A stretch of DNA of 64,000 bases from Hippasteria phrygiana (Eukaryota > Echinodermata > Asteroidea > Valvatida > Goniasteridae). Of the stretch, positions 57,671-64,000 are shown in pieces. Position numbers and translations under genes: made by a program. The DNA lies in assembly GCA_037893225.1 (NCBI GenBank), contig JAZGUH010000145.1:1488001-1552000 (forward strand), written 5' to 3'. The notes beneath the pieces were generated by a model, which saw only the letters and a program-made list of their open reading frames with translations, was not told where the DNA came from and ran no database searches. Every line of letters begins with the position of its first letter. Position 1 is the first letter of the stretch.

Positions 57671-58450
57671 TGGTTGCTTGTAATGTGATACTTGATGACG
57701 TCATCGTGACGTCATTATCGGAAAACTCGAGAGCTATGTAAACTATGCTATCTGAAGAAGAAATCTGCATTATATCTCTTGCGGTTGATTTTTCAGCAAT
57801 TTGTTTAGGTTTAAAGGTCTTTTCATTGCAACTTCCGGTCTGGTGACGTCATCAATCTTTCTCCACCTCAACTTGTTCTTAGCGTGAAGCCGATTACATA
57901 CATCAATTATAGAGTGATTTCAGCAAACTTCGCCACACACATCGACCGATTATTCATTTTAAGCATTTTTAAACTTGCCGCTAGAGGGCGCTCGAACATT
58001 TTATGACGTCACAAATAATTTTTTTGTGAAGTACAACCTAATCGGAGACCAACATCGTTGAAAGCAAGTTCCCATCTTTTTCCACTTTCAAATGATGAGG
58101 CACTTCCGGTTTGGACCGGAAGGAAGGGTCACGTGATTTGACGCACACGAGATAAAATAAAGGTCCTGAATTATACTATCAATTCCCACAAAAATCAAGT
58201 TCCGGGCTCTCACGGTTGATTTTATATTGATTTTCAAATATTAAAACTGCTAATCTTTAATTGCTTGTAATTTGATACATGATGACGTCATCATGACGTC
58301 AGAGTAATATGCACGAGTTCAGTACAGGGTCTGAGTGTATGCCAACTCTCATTAAGATTGAAGTTTGTTTAAGGGCAAAAGTGCCGTTGAGAAAAAACGT
58401 GCATAAAGTTTATGGGGTTTGGGGGAGAAAAAGAAAAAGAAGAAGAAGAA

Positions 58451-58955
58451 AAAAAAAAACCGGAACAAAAACAATACCTTTTCCGCAGGTATGCGGAAAA
58501 GCTAATAAAAAAAAAAAAATCAGAACAAAAACAAAGCCTTTTCCGACGGATTGTCGGAAAAGCCAAAAAAAAAACCGGAACGAAAACAATACCTTTTCCG
58601 CAGGTATGCGGAAAAGCTAAAAAAAACCGAGCGAAAACAATACCTTTTCCGCAGGTATGCGGAAAAGCTAAAAAAAAAAAACCGGAACGAAAACAATACC
58701 TTTTCCGCAGGTATGCGGAAAAGCTAAAAAAAAAATCAGAACAAAAACAATGCCTTTTCCGAAAAGCCAAAAAGAAAAAAAAAAAAATCTTAACGAAAAC
58801 AAGGGCTGTTTCGAAAAACTTTCGAAACAGCCAAAAAAAAAAAATCTTAACGAAAACAAGGGCTGTTTCGAAAAACTTTCGAAACAGCCAAAAAAAAAAT
58901 CTTAACGAAAACAAGGGCTGTTTCGAAAAACTTTCGAAACAGCCAAAAACGCTCG
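58451..58955. repeat. Hairpin array separated by A runs
   Basis: Four copies of CTTTTCCGCAGGTATGCGGA + AAAG (10-bp stem, 4-nt loop), one variant with stem CTTTTCCGAC/GTCGGAAAAG, a truncated copy near 58752, and three copies of GGCTGTTTCGAAA ... TTTCGAAACAGCC (13-bp stem). Each is preceded by CCGGAACRAAAACAA, CAGAACAAAAACAA or TTAACGAAAACAAG and followed by A runs. Lys- and Phe-rich frames on the two strands are artefacts of the A/T runs. Confidence 0.85.
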
Positions 58956-59935
58956 TAAGAAAATGCACGTCAAACAATTGAATCGTAAAACACAGAAAAT
59001 AAAAGCGTTAACAAATCCATTACACGCAAAAGCTTTGCAAAACTAAACTTGTAAAAGTAAAAACTTAAAAATGTGTTAATGTTACACAAAACTTAAACCA
59101 TAATTGTAAAAACAGTCAAGCACTTACACGAATATAACGTATGCAAAACACTCAACCGAAAACAACCCAAAGCAAAACTGTGAAAACATTGCGCGCAAGA
59201 AAACGCTAGCTAAACACATTCGTAAAACAGAAAAACAAAAGCGTACAGAAATATTAAAACAAATTTAATACACGCAACTGATAAAGCTACGTACAACTAA
59301 ACTTTCAAAAGTAAAATGTACTTTAAACATCGAAACTCATCGCTACATGTTTAAATCTTGAAAAAGAAGCAACGTAGCAATTCAATACACAACTACACGA
59401 AAATTATCCAAAATAGAAGTGTCAAAATTGTCAAGCATTAAAAAGTGATACTTTCGCAACATGAAAAAGATCTAAAGTTTGCAAACCAACACTCAGCTAC
59501 AAGACAATAGCCTAAAGTAAAACCTTTAAAAATAGACAAACATCTAAACGTGTATACAATGCGTACGACACACAACTGTACTAAGACTTATTAAATACAC
59601 AGATCTAAAAAAAAATAATGTCCAACACATCAAACTGCATATGTCATATGTAAAACGTCAGTCATGTAAAACAAGATTGCAATACAAAACGTAAACGCAC
59701 GAAAACGATGAAAACTACAACTGAGACAACGGTTCAGGCCTTGAAAACAGCAAATAACCACTAACAACATAGTCTTGAGCCATGAATACACCCACCACAA
59801 TATCCACACAATTCAAAACACCCAGTCTAATAACACCGCACATTTAAAACAACCTCGGGTACTCAATACAAACGCTACCCCAGTATTAAAACATCCCTGT
59901 ACTATCGCAAGGTTTTTGGGTGATCAGGTTTGTCG
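58956..59935. repeat. A-rich repeats like those left of the array
   Basis: Words such as GTGAAAACATTGCGCGCAAG, CAATTCAATACACAACTACA and AATAGCCTAAAGTAAAAC match 30.1-31.1 kb in the same orientation. No gene is seen. Confidence 0.6.
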
Positions 59936-60064
59936 CAACCCTTACAAAAATCTCCCATGGCGTTTTCCCATGGCGATTTCCCATGGGATATCGCCATGGG
60001 ATCCCATTGGAAATCGCCATGGGGTTCATCATAGGGTTTTGGACATGGTGTTTCGCCATGGGAA

Positions 60065-60195
60065 ATTTTTCCCCATGTGCCCCATGGTGTTTTCCCCCAT
60101 GTGCCCCATGGTGTTTTCCCCATGTGCCCCATGGTGTTTTCCCCATGTGCCCCATGGTGTTTTCCCCCACGTGCCCCATGGTGTTTTCCCCACAA
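60065..60195 (+). repeat. CCCCATGGTGTTTTCCCC repeat, 23-25 bp, about five copies
   Basis: Units of ATGTGCCCCATGGTGTTTTC plus 3-5 C, ending near the word ACAAACTCTG. All frames through it encode repeated Pro/His/Met/Gly chains. Confidence 0.85.
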
Positions 60196-63179
60196 ACTCT
60201 GATTCATTACAGGACAAGATTAAAATACTCTGGACAAAACTAAATGTTGTATCCAGAACTGTGATTGTGAAGAAATTAAACACATTTTAAAATGGCCTGC
60301 TCCACACCAGTTTCAAATTTGATCTCAACTTTGCGAGACATGTGCCCTATCATTTAAAAGAAGATGCACTGTACATGCATTCCTATGGTATTGTTTCTGT
60401 TGAACTTTTATGTGAAAATTATCTTGTGTAACTTTTCTGTGGAAATTTTTACTCTGTAAATGACAAAGCATGTGCAGCCAACTGTGAAAATAAGTTAAAA
60501 CGTGATAATTTCTTAATTTTCCATTGTCGTAGGCCATGCACTATTATAGATTTTTAATTCATATTTTTAACAAACAATGAAATTCAACTCTTTTTTGAAA
60601 GATTATGAAGTACTCTTGTTGATCTGCCCATCAATGAAGCTTGGTAGGTTGTCAGTTCCAAGCACAGCATCCCCTTGTAGATAATCAGCTTTAGTTCCTT
60701 CGTGCTCCTCTTCAAGTGATGAAACACACCACTGTGCAAGGAAAAACCACAAAATAGAAAAAATATGAGACAAATTTGAAATAAGTTGGTTAACACAATT
60801 GTATTTATTTTCTAAGTTTCTAGAGAGGGGGACAGCCTCTAGTCGGCAATGTGCAAAATAATTCCAATAACCCTAACACTTGTACAGTTCAGATATTTAA
60901 ACAATCTCAAGCTATTACTTCAAGTAACATTTCGCAGTTTCAAAATTAATAATTTTAGTTTTCAAGGAGTTTAAAGTAGCCCTGATCAAAACATCTTGTT
61001 TTATTTTGTACATGTATGCAAGTGAACCCTTTTTAAATCTGCCAGAAAAATTGGGCAACATAAACGTGGTTAGCGTCATGTTGTTTTCAACAAAGGAAAG
61101 AGGCCCTTATTATTACGTCTACTTTTTACATCACGGTAGGCAAAATTTTCTGGAATGGATGCTCCCATACATGTATTTTTTAAGATGTCTTTCACTGACA
61201 TTAACGATTCAAAACATGCTATAGCCTAGACTAGTTTAATAATAGGACTAAATAGGCTTGGTGTAGGCCTACAGTATTTCCTCTCTTCTCTTCTTTATAA
61301 TTATGGCATTTATTAATAAGCCAAAAAAATGCTGTTTCTTTGAGAAGCAAAAAAGGAGGCAGCCTCGAAAAGATAGAGTACAGCAAGCAGAAATTCCTCC
61401 ATGGTTTGATCATGGAGGTATTACAATACCTCCATGGTTTGATCGGCCGACTTTGTACCCAATTTCCGGACATCCCCATTTTGCCATTTAATTTCAAGAC
61501 AGGCCTACTAAAATCTTTGTTCAAATATTCAACTAAATTAGGCTTAACCTAAAGCTCATCAAGGGATATTCCTTCCTCCATGGTTTAGCCAACACTCCAA
61601 CAAAAGTTGGGGGGGGGGGGGGGAGTCGGAGTGTGCATGCCGTGCCACCGTACACCTGGCCGGGTCCCCACGCACGTACATGACAGGTATGCTATACCTT
61701 ATGCCGGCTTATATTGATATACATGCACATACAACGGACATAAAAAATAAACGATGGGGCACTGTGCGTACATGCCAAATAAATCGTTCAAATGTCACGA
61801 AAATGACCTTAATAAACTCACCATTACATGCAGTAAATGCTCCCATGTCACCCAGGATCTAATGTTCCATCAGATGTTGAGATTTCGGCGCAGATACGAC
61901 AAACAATTGCAGCAAAAAACGGCTGTATCTTGGCTTGAATTGTCCCGTATATCGAACACGTTCAAATCCTGTCCGCGATCGAGACCGCTTAACATATTGA
62001 TATTCCTACGCATGGCCGGGGGGGGGGGGGGGGGGGTTGCACATAAAAATGCACAGCTATCTCCCCATTATCCTGTGATTTTGGTCAAGCCTTGGTCATC
62101 AAAGTATTATTTTTAATTTAATACATCAATATAGAATTGGTAGCACTTGTACAAAAATATTCTGCTCCAAGTGACGCACTATGTATGCCGTTGCGCGCAT
62201 GTATACATGTACATGTGTAGTGCAATATGCACGTACGTACGTACATGTATGCAGCTGGCTTGTGACTACATGTGTATGCAATCACTTTCATGATGACTTA
62301 GACTTGTTTCAAGTCGGGAATTGTCTTGTTGTAAAAACTAACGGGTAATCAGCAGTTTCATTGTTGTTTTTATTGTGTGCGGGCAATTTCACTTCTTGTA
62401 CATTAACACTGGTAGAATTTATATACAATACATTTGTTGTAACTTTGGAGAAAAAAGATTAAATCGATTTTAAACATTTTTTATCGACTTTTATATATTG
62501 TTTTGATAACTTAGACTTGTTTCAAGTCTGGAATTGTAGCGTGAAGACTGATCGAACGGTTAATTAGGAAAACAGTGTGACAAGTGAAATAAACAATTTA
62601 TGAATTCGTATCGGATCCCATATGCTGCTGCTCAACAATTGAGCATTCGAATCATATAAAATCCAATTACTATACATCCCTTAAGGTTAACATTAATTAA
62701 AATTAATTAACCCATTGACTCATCCAATTAAGTTCAGTTAATACATTTCTTGAAAATGTTACATTTAAACAATTCAAACTTTAAAGTCCTACATAAAGTT
62801 GAATTCTCATGGAATCCCACATGCTGTTGAACAAAAATCCAATGAATCACATCGATTTCCCATTGAAATTAATGGAACCCATTTAATGCATCCCTTAAGT
62901 CTAGTTGATACATTCCTTAAAAAAGCACTTCCCCGTTGAAAACCTAGTCATCCCGTTGGATTCTTACCTGATCCCATATACTCCAGTTGAAGAAGGGTGT
63001 GACCCATTGAATCCCATAAGGTCCCATTAGGTCCAGTTAATACATCTCTTCAGGTTATAATGAATTTCCCATTGAAATAAAGGGATCCCGTTCAGTCCCA
63101 TTGACACCCGTAAGCACCAGTTGGGTCCCATTAAAGTTTTCAATGGGACACAATGGGATTCAACTGGAATTTTCTCCTG
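60196..63179. other. Interior of the candidate transposon
   Basis: No gene is recognised. It includes two copies of CCTCCATGGTTTGATC near 61397 and 61429, G runs at 61607-61622 and 62020-62036, an ACGTACGTACGTACATGTA stretch near 62230, and CCCATTGAATCCCAT-like degenerate repeats from 62800 to 63160. Confidence 0.45.
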
Positions 63180-63402
63180 ATGGTTCCAATAACTCTGCAT
63201 GGTGTTCCCATGGGCCACCATGGTGTTTGTATAACTGTCCATGGAGTTCGCATGGTCCACCATGGTGTCTTAGGGGACCACCATGGTGTTTTGTGATACT
63301 TCATGGTGTTCAAACAAATACACATGGGGTTCCAATAACTCTGCATGGTGTTGCCATGGGCCACCATGGGGTTCGTGTAACTGTCCATGGTGTTCGCATG
63401 GT

Positions 63403-63507
63403 CCACCATGGTGTTTCAGGAGACCACCATGGTGTTTCAGGAGACCACCATGGTGTTTCAGGAGACCACCATGGTGTTTCAGGAGACCACCATGGTGTTT
63501 CAGGAGA
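63403..63507 (+). repeat. 21-bp repeat CCACCATGGTGTTTCAGGAGA, five copies
   Basis: Five exact head-to-tail copies, with looser relatives of CCACCATGGTGTT on both sides from 63217 to 63650. Confidence 0.92.
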
Positions 63508-63733
63508 CCACCATGGTGCTTTGTAATACTTCATGGTGTTCCCATGGTGTTCCAATAACTCTGTATGGTGTTCCCATGGGGCACCATGGCGTTCCTATTA
63601 TTGTACATGGTGTTCACATGGGCTACCATGGTGTTTTTAGCGACCACCATGAGTACATCCAAAATCCCAATGGGATCCCCATGGTGTCCCATGGGGATCC
63701 CATGGCGATGCCATGGGACATTTTTGTAAGGGA

Positions 63734-64000
63734 ACACCTAATTACTGGTCACTTCTTCAATTTATACATGTTTATTACAGCGTACGTGGTTCTCCAGTTA
63801 GTCGTTGTCCTAAAAAAAGACTTCCAGCCCCCTTCTTTGTCCCATAGGTAAATTTAAGTTACACTGATCCACTGTGGGCTATGAATGCAGTATCCATTGT
63901 AAACACAGCGTTGTGCTAAAACGATTTCCAGCCCCCTTTAATTGCATAAGCAAAACTATGCTTTAATGATCTGCTTGTATAGTGTAAACTCACACGGTCT
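63734..64000. other. Right edge, no feature seen
   Basis: CTTCCAGCCCCCTT and TTTCCAGCCCCCTTT occur near 63820 and 63925, about 100 bp apart, perhaps part of a repeat that continues beyond the window. Confidence 0.35.

Larger units (their letters stand above)
31156..58450. repeat. 27-kb array of about twelve head-to-tail modules
   Basis: Module starts, each an A-rich or GAA-rich tract then CTAG or CGAG then a hairpin, lie at 31156, 33945, 36769, 40103, 41326, 42516, 45045, 47445, 49529, 51773, 54318 and 56212. Most modules close with a version of GTGTACAAAGTCTATGGG before the next A-rich tract. Lengths run from about 1.2 to 3.3 kb. The interior is filled with paired TGACGTCA palindromes and several tandem-repeat types. 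No protein-coding gene is supported. Confidence 0.85.
54318..58450 (+). repeat. Two more higher-order units
   Basis: Units start at 54318 and 56212. The first has lost the 3' half of its tRNA-like segment and the head of the first 161-bp unit (junction near 54896). The second is complete. Confidence 0.88.
59936..63733. mobile_element. Candidate DNA transposon with inverted CCCTTACAAAAAT ends
   Basis: The left end CCCTTACAAAAATCTCCCATGG and the right end, read in reverse complement as CCCTTACAAAAATGTCCCAT, are inverted copies. Both are followed inward by CCATGG-rich subterminal repeats (59950-60195 and 63180-63720). The ~3-kb interior has no recognisable transposase, so the element would be non-autonomous. 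No convincing target-site duplication was seen. Confidence 0.5.

Noticed and set aside
31156..58450. CRISPR-like array
   Set aside because: This is eukaryotic DNA; repeats are long (145-400 bp) with no regular unique spacers.
58369..58981. Lys-rich (+) and Phe-rich (-) open frames of about 190-200 codons
   Set aside because: They arise from A/T runs and repeated hairpin units; every unit encodes the same words.
59775..63851. Open frames with Pro/His/Met/Trp repeats
   Set aside because: They follow the CCATGG tandem repeats in every frame on both strands.

Overview
The window is metazoan nuclear DNA, most likely from a marine invertebrate, possibly an echinoderm. That guess rests on a GT-AG intron in a phytanoyl-CoA dioxygenase-like gene, CR1-type retrotransposons, abundant MITEs and foldback elements, AT-rich spacers and frequent AGGCCTA motifs. 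I could not verify the species. It is repeat-dominated: only one host gene fragment is visible, and nearly everything else is mobile, viral or satellite DNA.

Layout. 1-2.2 kb: diverged ~255-bp repeats. 2.76-3.25 kb: foldback element with ~115-bp inverted arms and a 9-12 bp target duplication. 3.31-7.22 kb: broken AP-endonuclease LINE with a C-terminal zinc finger, inserted into a copy of a sequence that also occurs as a 109-bp tandem repeat at 8.3-8.6 kb. 9.93-10.3 kb: CCACCTCCCC minisatellite. 10.86-12.27 kb: large palindromic element carrying an insertion, which itself carries a 242-bp MITE. 13.6-14.6 kb: two exons of a PhyH-family gene (+ strand). 16.17-20.58 kb: decayed polinton-like viral element with capsid, ATPase, membrane and integrase genes. 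20.58-24.39 kb: AT-rich repeats. 24.39-29.44 kb: CR1-type LINE on the minus strand with two full-length open reading frames. 29.44-31.15 kb: A-rich repeats.

31.16-58.45 kb is a 27-kb array of about twelve head-to-tail modules of 1.2-3.3 kb. Each opens with an A-rich tract, CTAG or CGAG and a hairpin. The modules are packed with paired TGACGTCA palindromes (about forty exact copies counted by eye), 400-bp, ~145-bp, ~288-bp and 161-bp internal tandems, and in five modules a tRNA-like segment with Pol III A and B boxes (B box lost in one). 58.45-58.95 kb is a hairpin array whose stems differ by paired changes. 58.96-59.93 kb resembles the left flank of the array. 59.94-63.73 kb is bounded by inverted CCCTTACAAAAAT ends with CCATGG-rich subterminal repeats, a candidate DNA transposon.

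How the parts relate: the viral genes form a divergent cassette. Capsid, a small ORF and the ATPase run leftward, while a membrane protein and integrase run rightward from a 47-bp shared intergenic gap. The CR1 ORFs overlap by 64 bp in the usual ORF1-ORF2 order. The module array shows no coding capacity; its regularity is structural (palindromes, hairpins, Pol III boxes). My preferred reading is a satellite derived from a non-autonomous, possibly Helitron-like, element.
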